64,000 nt of DNA from Turritopsis dohrnii (taxonomy: Eukaryota; Cnidaria; Hydrozoa; Anthoathecata; Oceaniidae), in contig BQMF02000173.1 in the NCBI GenBank assembly GCA_027922465.2, positions 496,001-560,000 of the forward strand. The letters run 5' to 3'. Under the pieces are notes generated by a model, which saw only the letters and a program-made list of their open reading frames with translations, was not told the DNA's origin and made no database searches. Shown piece by piece: positions 47,201 through 57,103 of this stretch. Position 1 is the first letter of the stretch, and each line of letters opens with the position of its first letter. The position numbers and the translations under genes are program-made.

Positions 47201-48712
47201 TTTGGTATGACTTTAACACAGTTTAATCTTCCTGAGTTGGTTCAGCAGGTTGCTCAGGAAGAAGATGATGTAAATATTTACATTGACAGGGCGGACCAGG
47301 TAAGGCCTCTGCTTAACGAACAGCAGTTAGTTGTGGCAGATGCGATTTTGTCTGCAGTTTCGAATGTGCGTGATGGTTTACCACAAGTTGAAACTTTGTT
47401 TTATTTGGACGGACCGGCAGGCACAGGTAAGACGTTTACATACAATTATGTTATTGCAGCATGCAGAGCCAGAGGTTGGAAAGTTGCTACTGCTGCATAT
47501 ACAGGTATTGCAGCCACCTTACTGTCTGGTGGTTGTACATTGCATTCATTATTTCGTTTGCCTGTTCCTGTTTTAGAAAATAGTGTATGTAATATAACAC
47601 CGGCATCAAAACATGCAGAATACCTTCGAAGTGTCGACCTGTTTCTGATTGATGAAGCGACTATGGTTTCTACCCATGTTTTCCATGCTGTGGACAGATT
47701 ACTCAAGGATATTTGTGGCAGTGATGCACTTTTTGGTGGCAAGGTACTTTTGTGGGGTGGAGATTTTCGTCAGTGTTTGCCGGTTGTGAAAAAGGGAAAG
47801 CCAACCGATGTTATTGAAGTTTGCTTGACCAGTTCTGTGTTATGGGCATCAGTGGCGAAATACTCTCTCACTGAAAATATGAGAGCCAGACCGGAAGAGC
47901 AAGAATTCTGTACTTGGCTGTTGCAACTTGGCAATGGTGAACTTCCAACGATACAAAGCGAACCTGCTAAAGGTTCCATCGAAATTCCTGATTGTTGTGT
48001 TGTTCCTAAAGATACTTCGATTATATCTGTTATGTACGACGGACTGGAACCTCACGAATATGCCACCACAGCCATTCTGACCCCGACAAATGACCAATCA
48101 CTGATCATTAATAATGAGGTGTTGGACAGACTGCCTGGAGATGCAGTTTGCTATTACAGTGCTGATGAAGTGGCGTGTGACGATGAAGAAGAGCGGCAAA
48201 ACTATCCGGTTGATTTTCTGAATAGTATTACACCATCCGGTATGCCTCCACATTGTTTGAAACTTAAAGCTGGGGCTATTATTATGCTTTTGAGGAATCT
48301 GAACATCAGGAAGGGTCTCTGCAATGGCACCCGCTTGATTGTTCGTGAATTGTCGCATAACTTTATTAAGGCTGAAGTTTTGACAGGGTCAGCAGTTGGG
48401 GAACTGATTTTTATACCTAGAGTACAATTGTCACCATCCGACACAGGTATGCCTTTTGTATTGAAGCGCAGACAACTTCCAATTCGGTTGGCGTACTCTT
48501 TTACTATTAACAAAAGCCAAGGTCAAACGTTTGATAAAATTGGTTTGTTCTTGCAGAAACCGTGTTTTTCACATGGACAGTTGTATGTTGCCTGTTCAAG
48601 GGCCAAAGCATTTGGTAATATTAAAATCAAAGTTGCCGGTACGGGTAAGCAAGGTTATATTAATGGAAAGATGTATACTCAAAATGTTGTCTTTCCACAA
48701 GTGTTGCTGTGA
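44206..48712 (+). CDS. Helitron Rep/helicase, H2 copy, intact (1475 aa predicted)
   Basis: Exon 1 is 44206-45111 (302 codons), the intron 45112-45190 (79 bp, phase 0, GTAAAT...TTCCAG) and exon 2 45191-48712. Near residue 131 lies a zinc-finger-like CQFCGAKMF..E..FKCCHKG. Next comes the Helitron-like N domain (PVFFPRGELGW). The HUH motif PHAHIL is near residue 577 and the tyrosine motif YLFKYVYKGHDR near 708. A PIF1-type helicase follows: Walker A GPAGTGKT near 1042, Walker B LFLIDEAT, GGDFRQCLP, LTENMRA, and the C-terminal INKSQGQTF and HGQLYVACSRAK. It should nick, transfer and unwind one DNA strand in the nucleus. An AG acceptor 15-20 bases before the ATG is shared by all three copies, so the 5' UTR is probably spliced. 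I see no OTU, RPA or endonuclease domain fused to it. Confidence 0.95.
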
Positions 48713-48784
48713 ATGTCGTGATTCACCTTAACATTTTGAATTTGTTGTTGTGGCTTATTCTGTTATATAATAAGATAGCGTAAA

Positions 48785-48970
48785 CACTTACAGTGGTGGC
48801 TGCTGTTGACAGTTGTTTTGGCTTCTTCTGTAAGTTACGCAACTGTTGAGACATGTTGTGGCTTATTAAGGAATAGCTTAGATACTTACAGTGGTGGCTG
48901 CTGTTGACAGTTGTTTTGGCTTCTTCTGTATGTTACGCCACTGTTGAGACATGTTGTGGCTCATTAATAT
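48785..48970. repeat. 98-bp tandem duplication after the Rep/helicase of H2
   Basis: CTTACAGTGGTGGCTGCTGT begins at 48787 and again at 48885, and the following GACATGTTGTGGCT is also repeated. A partial third unit precedes. Non-coding. Confidence 0.75.
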
Positions 48971-49070
48971 ACTGTAAACCATTGCTGTAGTCACTGCTGA
49001 CAGTTGTTGTAGCACTGTAGTTTGGCAGCTTTGTACCTAATGAACAACCTGTAGATTTTGTTGTTTTTTT

Positions 49071-49190
49071 AGGTGGAGTACAAGTCCCATTGACTTACGT
49101 TCTCGCCGTGTACTCCGTTGCCATGAATTGTGCATGAAGCAAACTTTGTGGACAATTCATGAACCAAAAGTCAGGGCATGCTCCATATTA
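49071..49190 (+). promoter_or_regulatory. Conserved block between Rep/helicase and micro-exon gene (H2)
   Basis: It matches 32880-33022 (minus) and 61964-62137, beginning TTTTTTTAGGTGGAGTACAA and ending with AACCAAAAGTCAGGGCAT. The forward frame GGA GTA CAA GTC.. reads GVQVPLTYV..VYSV in all three copies but then diverges. Coding and regulatory readings are both possible. Confidence 0.65.
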
Positions 49191-49259
49191 TCTCTCCATG
49201 ATTGTAACTTTTGTTTTTTCTTCATTTAGTGAATAAGTATAATAGTATAATAACAAGTA

Positions 49260-51144
49260 ATGGGAACTCCCATGGATGTGTGCAACGGTAAAACATTACT
49301 TTTTTAAACTTTCTGTAAGAGACATTAAAATACTAATCAAATTGATTTCATTTTAGAGTCAGAAGACAAATTTATTAGTGCAGGTGAAAATTATTTTTTA
49401 AATATCTGTAGTTTTTTCATTTCTACGGTTTTGTCTGCAATATATTTTTTTCTGTGAAAGTAGTCAAAATACTCAAAGCAAATTGATTTCATTTCAGAGC
49501 GAGAAAAAGAATTACTTGGTGAAGGTAAAAATTCTTTCTCAATAGCATTTTTTTATCTGCTTTACATATCTCATCTTATATATTTTGGATTTACATGCTG
49601 CCATTATAATATCTTCTTTTCCTTTTTACAGATGGCAGTGAAAATATCGAATATAGTAAGGATTTTTATTGGAGTTTTCAATTAATTTTATCTTTTTTTT
49701 TTCATCTGCTGAATCATGCTGTTTGAGTTACAGTGTATGACATTTTTGAATATATGCTACTTCCTGGACCTTTTTTCCTTAGATAATGGTTTACGAACAG
49801 CTGATAGTAAGAATCAATAAATATCAACGTTTCCTTTCTATATGTTATGACTTTCACAATCTACTTACTTATACTCCTTTGTCTATAATGTATATTTGGA
49901 CATTCTGTAATTATAACTTCGTGATTTCCTTCATTAGATACCAATAGCGTGCAGAGTATGGCAAAGAGTAAGGGTTTTAGTTGACATAACTTTGTAGTTT
50001 CAATTTCTTTTATCTTTCTTTTGTATGACAGCTACTTTTTAAACCTTCTGTATTTAGATAATGCTTTACCAACAGCTGTTAGTAAAGTAAGAGTCAATAC
50101 ACATTAACAGTTTCTTTCTATATGCTATGACTCACAATCTACTCCTTTGTTTATGTTTGGACCTATTCTATGCTGCAATAATATCGCGCCGAATGTGGCA
50201 AAGGAGTAAGGGTTTGTATTAACATAACATTGTAGTTTCAATTTCTTTTGTCTTTCTTTTATATGACATCTACTTTTTAAACCTTCTTTATTTAGATAAG
50301 GCTTTATCAGCAGCTGATAGTAAGAGTCAATACATGTCAATATATGTTTTCTTTCTATATTGTATGACTTTCACAATCTATCTATTTATACTCCTTTGTC
50401 TATGATGTATGTTTGGACATTCTGTAATTATAACTTCATGATTTCCTTCATTAGATACCAATAACGTGCCGAATGTGGCAAAGAGTAAGGGCTTTAGTTG
50501 ACATAACTTTGTAGTTTCCATTTCTTTTATCTTCCTTTTGTATGACAGCTACTTTTTAAACCTTTCTTTTAGATAATGCTTTACCAACAGCTGATAGTAA
50601 GAGTCAATACACGTTAACATTTTCTTTTCATATGTTATGACTTTCACAATCTACTTATACATTTCTTTTAGCTGAACTACCATCATCATCCGCCAAACCT
50701 AATGGTAATATTTCTTACAATTCCAATGTTAACGTAACATGGGTGAAGAATTGTGTCTTAGGTACATTTTGCAATTTTTTAGATGCTGTTCTGGCAAATA
50801 AAAGGAAATGTAAGTTTCCCTGATATAGTATTTTATCAATTCTAATATAAGCCTGTTTGTTTCTTCACTAATAAAAATTATTTCAACTATATATTGTAGA
50901 TTCGTACAAAGACTTTCGGGAGTACCGGAAGATACATCCCGGCCCCCGGTCTAATGCGGCATTCAAAGCGTGGAAGAGATTTGGGGGTCGGGACCATCCC
51001 AAATTTACATGGAAAAATAATTCCAAAAAAACCCAACTGTTCCACTACAGCGCACTACACTGGCAACTACAATGCCAACTGCAGTGCCTGTTATTAATCA
51101 GTACAATTTTAACGCTTTTGCCCCATCAGTTTTCTATTCATTAA
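49260..51144 (+). CDS. Helitron H2 micro-exon gene (13 exons, 188 aa predicted)
   Basis: Exons by GT-AG sites and frame: 49260-49287, 49357-49383, 49499-49525, 49632-49655, 49783-49806, 49938-49967, 50058-50081, 50296-50319, 50455-50484, 50573-50596, 50672-50704, 50783-50809 and 50900-51144. Internal exons are 24-33 nt, all multiples of three, and all junctions are phase 1. The sum of 567 nt is in frame with a TAA stop. Pieces read MGTPMDVCN, REKELLGE, NGLRTAD, TNSVQSMAK, NALPTAD and ELPSSSAKPN. The last exon reads SYKDFREYRKIHPGPRSN, then AFKAWKRFGGRDHPKF. One exon-like copy at about 50177-50205 has lost its AG acceptor and is left out. Any micro-exon could be skipped without a frame change. 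Micro-exon genes are known from schistosomes, where they make variable secreted proteins; here no leader peptide is seen. Function unknown. Confidence 0.78.
49783..50596 (+). repeat. Tandemly duplicated micro-exon pair with its introns (about 3.5 units)
   Basis: A 24-nt exon (ATAATGCTTTACCAACAGCT..) followed by a 30-nt exon (ATACCAATAACGTGCCGAAT..) recurs with units starting at 49783, 50058, 50296 and 50573, spaced about 240-277 bp. The introns repeat too (GTAAGAGTCAATACACGTTA and GACTTTCACAATCTACTTA). The 30-nt exon of the second unit is degenerate; the last unit has only the 24-nt exon. Confidence 0.88.
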
Positions 51145-51237
51145 AGTGAGTTACTTAGACCTTTAAGTGAGCTTTAGGAAATTTTCATTTGACTTTCTTT
51201 ACATAGACTCACTTAAATGAATAGAAAACTGATGAGG
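51123..51237. repeat. Stem-loop spanning the stop codon of the H2 micro-exon gene
   Basis: Arms 51123-51151 and 51206-51236 share CATCAGTTTTCTATTCATT and AAGTGAGT in opposite directions with a 55-bp loop. The sequence differs from the H1 and H3 inverted repeats, but the position is the same. Confidence 0.8.
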
Positions 51238-51459
51238 GTATTTTAGTTTATTTTAGTTGATTAGAATAAAGTTATTTTCTCCAATTTCATTTGCTCTATC
51301 ATTACCTCTTTAATCACAATATCCTAACATTCTAGCTTTCACACTGTCAATTTACTAACCTAAAATTTGAGTTTAAGTATGTCTGTCACTGTATCAATTA
51401 GTGTTGAATTAGTGTCGAACAGAAATTTTACAATTTAAAAATATACTTTCAGTTCTTAC

Positions 51460-51580
51460 CCAGTCAGCATATTTATTAAAAAATATCTGCGAAGGAGTGC
51501 ATTTCTATAGAAATCTACCCACAACTTCACTAAGAATGCTCTCCGTCACAATGATTTTTTTGACAATTTTGCTCAATGGG
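51460..51580 (-). mobile_element. Small MITE inside H2
   Basis: It begins CCCAGTCAGCA and ends CTCAATGGG, with GCATTTCTATAGAAAT inside. It aligns in the inverse direction with 63748-63868, where the inverted ends are clearer (CCCAGTCGGCA and TGCCGGCTGGG). Confidence 0.65.
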
Positions 51581-52385
51581 TTGCAGATCTGATTAATGGA
51601 GTGCCATCTCATATGTATTTCTTCTTTCTTTTACATCGTGCGGCTTTTGTCATCGTAAATAAAGATTAACAGCTTAGTTTCCAATCAGTTTTTAAGGCTG
51701 CATTAAGATGATTATTTGTTCTCTGCATGCAGCAGATGATTATAGGTTGAGACACATATAAAGATATTCAGATGTTTACAGTTAGTTTAGATGTGAAGGG
51801 AAACAATGGTGAATCAGATTCAAACTCATCATTCATGCTTATTTTGTTGCTACTCACGACTTATTTTTTGATTACATTTACAGATTGGCAGCAACGATGA
51901 TTACAGACAACGTCCTTATCCATTGCTCATGATATTTATTTCATCAAACATTTTGTCTATGCGAAGTTCGAAATAATATCGTTATCGTCACCTCACCAAC
52001 TTATTTTGGAGTTCCATGATGCATGAAATGCTTAATCAAAACGTTATTAAATACACCTTTCTAATGAACATATTCTATTGTACTTTTGTATAAGTAATAA
52101 TTTATAAAATATATGCCTTTGCTAACTACAACTGACACGCATTCTTTATTAGCACCAGTGAAAACCTTTTACACTGAATGCAGGTCTTTTTGAACAAGGT
52201 TTTTGATTGTTTTTGTGTGATACTAAAATATTATTTTTGTTATCTTATGGTTATTAAATCTGAATTATTCATGGGAATTTCTGTTGCTATTCTATGAAAT
52301 CTAAACCTTTTGTATTATTGTATCATTCTTTTTACCTCAGACACTGCCAGAACCTTATTTTCATGATCTTAATATATTCTTTTAG

Positions 52386-52527
52386 GTTAATATTATAATA
52401 AAATGGTTGCAGTGGAATATCATGGTTTAAATCATGATGTTGGTTTTGTTGGTGAAGATCATTATATTATTTGGAAGAATTTGTTATTCTGATATTGCAT
52501 TAGTGGAAATAATCATCACTGGAAGGT
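52386..52527 (+). other. Exon-like block shared by H2 and element X
   Basis: After a TTCTTTTAG, the sequence contains TGGTTTAAATCATGATGTTG and ends at GGAAG|GTATT. A homologous block lies at 54546-54690 (TTCTTTTAG, GGTTTTAATCATGATGTGGA, GGAAG|GTATC). Both have splice-like edges. A short frame (VAVEYHGLNHDVGFVGED) stops after 29 codons in H2. It may be a UTR exon or a third gene now lost. Confidence 0.4.
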
Positions 52528-52715
52528 ATTAATTTCTTCATCATTGTATTTTCGTATATTTAAGAATAAGATGTAGTTACAAAAAGCTAATTTGTATACC
52601 TAAGTATAAAGTTTGGTTTGGTTCTTTCCAGAAAACAATCTTATTATACTACTTTTACTTTACTACTGTTACTTATCGTGAACTGGACGCATACTGAACA
52701 TGGGTGGCGAGCGAC

Positions 52716-52732
52716 GCCGCCTTGGCGGCTAG
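52716..52732 (+). terminator. Helitron 3' terminal hairpin and CTAG (H2)
   Basis: A perfect 6-bp GCCGCC/GGCGGC stem with a TT loop runs into CTAG. A second possible stem GGCG/CGCC lies just before. This is the canonical Helitron termination signal, shared with 26886, 12021 and, in decayed form, 11114 and 54958. Confidence 0.9.
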
Positions 52733-52736
52733 TCTA

Positions 52737-54960
52737 TCTTATTATAATAATCCGCGCTGTGTGTCACACTTTTATTTTAGAGAGTGATATATTTGGTTTT
52801 TCTTTCACGGTCAAATCCTTCTTATTTTTTTCCTTTTCGTCGTAAAACCACGCAGCGGCGACAGACACTTTTTTTAATGTTGCGTAATCTAAGTGTGACG
52901 TCTAAATATTTAAACCAATCAAAACGAAAGAAAATCTTTTTTCTCCAATTTGATTGGTAAACGATTTCCAAAAAAAACAGTTCGTTAATAACCGATTATC
53001 ACTATCGCAGTTGTTTTCACGAAGAAACACAGGTTTGTATACATACGAGGGTATTGTTATTATGAAACTGTTTATTGTTAAACTTTTACTGTTATTGTAT
53101 TTTAGATTAATAAAAGAACAGGCAGCAGCATGTGTGTAAGTGATTAGTTAGCAGGTAGCACACATGCGTAGGTGAGTTTTTGAACAGATGTTTGTTTCTT
53201 TTATATATAGGTTTTTTCAGATGAAAACCAAACGAAGAACGAGTGGAAGAAAGTCGTGCTGATGTTACGAATTTCTTTTTATAGTTATCAAATAGTTATG
53301 GGAGTGCAGCAGTACAGAAGTAGTGTAGATGAAGTTGAAGAAAGGATGATGTTTATTTACATTGGTGAAAATGGTTTTACTTTTTTTCGGTGGAAAATTG
53401 TTTGGAAAAGATATAAAGTAATAGACGTAAGTACATGAGTCAAACGGATTTAATAAATACAGCGTTAAAAGAGAATAAAAACAGAGTTAAAACGATCAAA
53501 TCATAAAGATGCAGGTCCTACACGAGCAGTTACTGATTTGTTTTGGTAACGAACTGTTCCTTATTTTATTTATTTCAAAATGCCTCCACAGTTATGAATT
53601 TACGAAGAAAGCATTTTTATGTCTTTCACTGTATAAAAATGGTAGTGAAATTGCAGTAGAAACAAATAGAAAGTGTATGTTTACAATAGGAAAGTATGCT
53701 GGAAAGTTAATCGAGTGTTATTAATTTGTTTACAGGTATGAAATATAGAAAGTAAAAGAGTTTAGAAGTGTTTGATAATGGCTACAGAACATGCATGATC
53801 AATATTGTTTACTATCATGATGATGTGAATTGGTATTGAAAGGTAAAGTTAAAATAGTATCTATTTAGTTAAAACATAGTTAGTATTAGTGGATAAATAA
53901 AGGATAAGGGGGATGTTTACTGTTGTGTTTTGAATTTTCCAGCGCAGAGAGGAGCTTTGAACTGGAAATAAAAAATGGCTCCACGAATGTTTTCATATGT
54001 TAAAAATTTTTCAGCTATACTAATTCTGTCATTACGTTTGTGCTTTTAATTATTATTTTTAAGGTTAATATATTTTCAAAGTTTCTTTTACTTTGTTTTG
54101 TTTTTCTTTAGATTTCGTCATAGCATGATTAGGTTTTTTGTATATGTTTTTTGAATGCTTTCATCTGTTAAAATAGAAATGAAGCGCATGATGGGTTATA
54201 ATGTTGAGAGGGTTACTTAAGAGAAGAATGGATTATGTAATTTAAATGACTGTGCAATGAAATTATCCTACAAAAAATAAGCGTTGTTGGCTGTATTTTT
54301 CTTAAGTTTATATTTTATCGTGTTTATGCATATTTTGTGTTATGGTATATAATCGTTTACGTACTATGCCTAGGTATATAACTTTGGCTGTATGATTTTA
54401 TTTGTGACTTTTTATCTTCTGTGTAAATTTTTGTTCTTAGTTATTGTTTTTTAGGATAAATGCGTACTTCAATTTCCTTTTTTTTTGTTTCTTTTTTTTT
54501 ATTATTATTATTTTCGGTATTACAATTGAAATATTATTCTTTTAGGCAATAATAAAAAAAGCACAAAGAAATGAAACTCGTGGTTTTAATCATGATGTGG
54601 ATGGTTTTGGGAAGAGCTAAAACTATCTTTCAAAAATTCATTAATGGTTGCAGTCCAGTAGTAACTTTTGAACAAAAGAAAAAGTTGGAAGGTATCATTT
54701 TCGTAATATTATTCAATGTTTGGTTTTGTATGTCTGGGTAAACGGTTCTATGTTATATATTGCGTTTTTTTACATTAAAGTTACTTCTCTTCTGCGTATG
54801 AATATATATTCTGAGCCATGTTGCTATTTGTTTCAGTTTTAAATTTTCTGAATGTAAGAAATGAATTAAAAAATTAATGCCTGAAAAGAAACTTTCGCAA
54901 GAGTTAAATTCTGCGACACAACGCATACTGAACATGGTTGGCGAGCGACGCCGCCTGGGG
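52737..54960 (+). mobile_element. Element X: Helitron with H3-type 5' end, no Rep/helicase, damaged 3' hairpin
   Basis: It starts A|TCTTATTATAATAATCCGCG four bases after the end of H2. The first 250 bases match H3 (56091). At 54905-54958 it reaches ACAACGCATACTGAACATGG and GGCGAGCGACGCCGCC, the subterminal sequence of H2, but the hairpin's right arm and CTAG are lost. The middle holds two unidentified open frames. Confidence 0.65.
53226..53724 (+). CDS. Two open exon-like frames in element X, no recognised family
   Basis: After TTTTTTCAG at 53216-53224 a frame of about 67 codons contains SSVDEVEERMMFIYIGENGF and ends at GTAATAGAC|GTAAGT (donor near 53427). After ATAAAG near 53508 a second frame (53509-53724, TAA stop) contains LHSYEFTKKAF and SEIAVETNRKCMFTIGKYAG. 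The splice-like edges and length suggest a captured or accessory coding sequence. I cannot name it, and chance open frames are not excluded. Confidence 0.3.
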
Positions 54961-56090
54961 TGTTTTTGAGTTGCGATTCTATGATTTATTTTTTCGTCAC
55001 GGGGTACGTACACGGGAATGGTGGATTTGTTTGTGTGTATGTGTAGCATTTTGTTTATTATGATATGGTTTTCATTGCTCATGGAAATCTTCTTTTTTTT
55101 AGTTTAAAATAATTACGAAAGAATTTAACAAGTCTAAATGCTTGAGTGTTTTGGTAAAGAACAGACTATTAAAATAACGAATGGTATCGAATCTTAGTGG
55201 ATAAAGAAGCAACATTAGCAGGTATAATTCCGCGTATCATTTACATGGCGTTTTTATTCTTCTTCATAACATATCTTTTATTTCTTTTTTGACTGTTTGG
55301 TAGGCTGAAGCTAAACTCATGATCTTTTAATAAATATTCCCTGTTCCTACTCATATGTTTGCTTCAAGTTTGCGTTCATTCTTTTAGTTTGCTTTTGTTT
55401 GTGCGTATATGTAGCTAAATATGTTTTTATGATAGGTTTATTATTAATAGAAATCTTCTTTTTTAGGTAAAATTAATTATGAAAGAATAAATAAATTCGA
55501 CATTGTAATATGAAGGGTGTTTGGTAAAGAACTGACTAATGAAATAACGAATGCTATCGAATCTTATTGGAGTAAAGAAGCAACGTTAGCAGGTATAATT
55601 CCGTTTATCATTCATATTTCCTTTGGCGTTTTTATTTTTCACTACACGCCAAGGCAGCTTTGTTTACCACCCATTATCATTAAAAACTGTAAGAACAAAA
55701 TTCCCACCTATTGCCCTTTGCTATGCGCCATCTTAACCAACAAATACAGCAGCCACTTCATCCATCGTGACATGAGGTTTTTTTTGTGTCTGTGTCAAAA
55801 TCTACATTTTATGTTTCGTAATCACCTCTTTCTCTTTTCACGATGAACTGAAATCTTACGACATTTTAATAATGACTTTAGATTAAAAAATAGTGCCGCC
55901 TCTGCGTAGCCTTACGTCAAATATGTAGGAAAAACCGTTTAAAAAAAGTTAAATATTTCACTCCCTAAATTAGAAGTGGTATGCACAGCGCCGATTATGA
56001 TAACTTTTTATTTCTATAAATGTTCGACACGGGTGTGAGCGATGCGTCGTTTTGAGAAATGCAACAGTAAAAAGTTTTTACACGGGATAA
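54961..56090. other. Palimpsest of Helitron pieces
   Basis: 54963-55028 matches the 3' interior of short Helitron D (GCGATTCTATGATTTATTTT). A phrase around GGTAAAGAAC.GACTA..AAAATAACGAATG occurs twice (55155-55222 and 55525-55595), each followed by AGCAGGTATAATTCCG. 55880-56005 is a decayed minus-strand Helitron 5' end. 56074-56088 (AGTTTTTACACGGGAT) resembles the H1-type 3' end but lacks CTAG. Confidence 0.5.
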
Positions 56091-57103
56091 TCTTATTATA
56101 ATAATCCGCGCTGTGTATCACACTTTTATTTTAGAGAGTGATATTTTTGGTTTTTCTTTCACGGTCAAATCCTTCTTATTTTTTCCCTTTTCGTCGTAAA
56201 ACCACGCAGCGACGACAGACACTTTTTTTAATGTTACGTAATGTAAGTGTGACGTTTCTTTCGGGAGACCAACACAATGCGCATAATACCTGGTAGAAGC
56301 CGAGAGACACTTCTTAAAGTTACGTAATCAGTATACACGTGTACATGATACGTCATCTAAGTGTGACGTTTCTTTCGGGAAACCTATACAATGCGCATTT
56401 ATTTTGATTGTTTTGATTGTTTTGATTGACGTGAATGCTTTTTGACCAATCAAAATTGGTTTCCAGAATCGGGCAAACTATAGCAACCAATTCGTTCAGA
56501 ACGTAAACAAATTAATTTTTAATTTTCCAGTTAAGGACGCTTGCGAAAGATACGAAATTGCGAAATATACATTGTTTGTATTATCAAAAGCGATAGATCA
56601 GGTAAACCGTTTGTTTGAAATTTTAAAATAGGCTACTTACTGGCTGATATATGATGGTTTTCTTATTTAGTTAGATCATTCTGTTTGTTGTGGTTGCTGC
56701 CCTGTTGATCGTTTGTTGATTTGTTTATACATACAAAATATACGTCAACGAGGTGAGATCTCTGAGATCTTTGTTTCATAGTAATTTAAAAATGGTAATA
56801 AAGTTTACCGGTGGTTTATCCTTTCCCAAGAGCTGTTTTATCCTTTTATCCTTTTATCCTTTGTTTCTGTCTTCTAACACTTTTTCTATTTGCATTCCAG
56901 GTTCGTTTTTTGTACGTTAGTTGAAAAGACGTTAGTTTTTAGATAGAAAGGTTTGTTGAAGATTATTATCACAGTTTCGACTTATTTCTCTGTTTTTATT
57001 TTGTATTAGTCAGTTTGATTCTGCTTATGCCTAGATTTGTGTTGTTTATTCACAGTTGGTAGCTATTTCTTTCTTTTTTTGTTATTAGTGTTTCTGAACT
57101 GTG

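Larger units (their letters stand above)
43373..52732 (+). mobile_element. Helitron H2, full-length and apparently intact (9360 bp)
   Basis: The 5' end TCTACTTATACTAATCCGCG starts at 43373, directly after E2. The 3' end is a GCCGCC-TT-GGCGGC hairpin (52716-52729) with CTAG at 52729-52732, followed by T. It carries an unbroken two-exon Rep/helicase, the conserved block, and the largest micro-exon gene. It is the only one of the three large elements whose helicase frame I read without a break, so it is the best candidate source element. Confidence 0.9.

Noticed and set aside
50160..50210. Extra 30-nt micro-exon in H2 between 50081 and 50296
   Set aside because: It resembles the other 30-nt exons, but the AG acceptor is lost and a base is inserted before the donor, so it would break the frame.
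54557..54690. A secreted peptide starting MKLVVLIMMW in element X
   Set aside because: The homologous block in H2 is read in a different frame and does not keep a leader, so the signal-like start is probably fortuitous.
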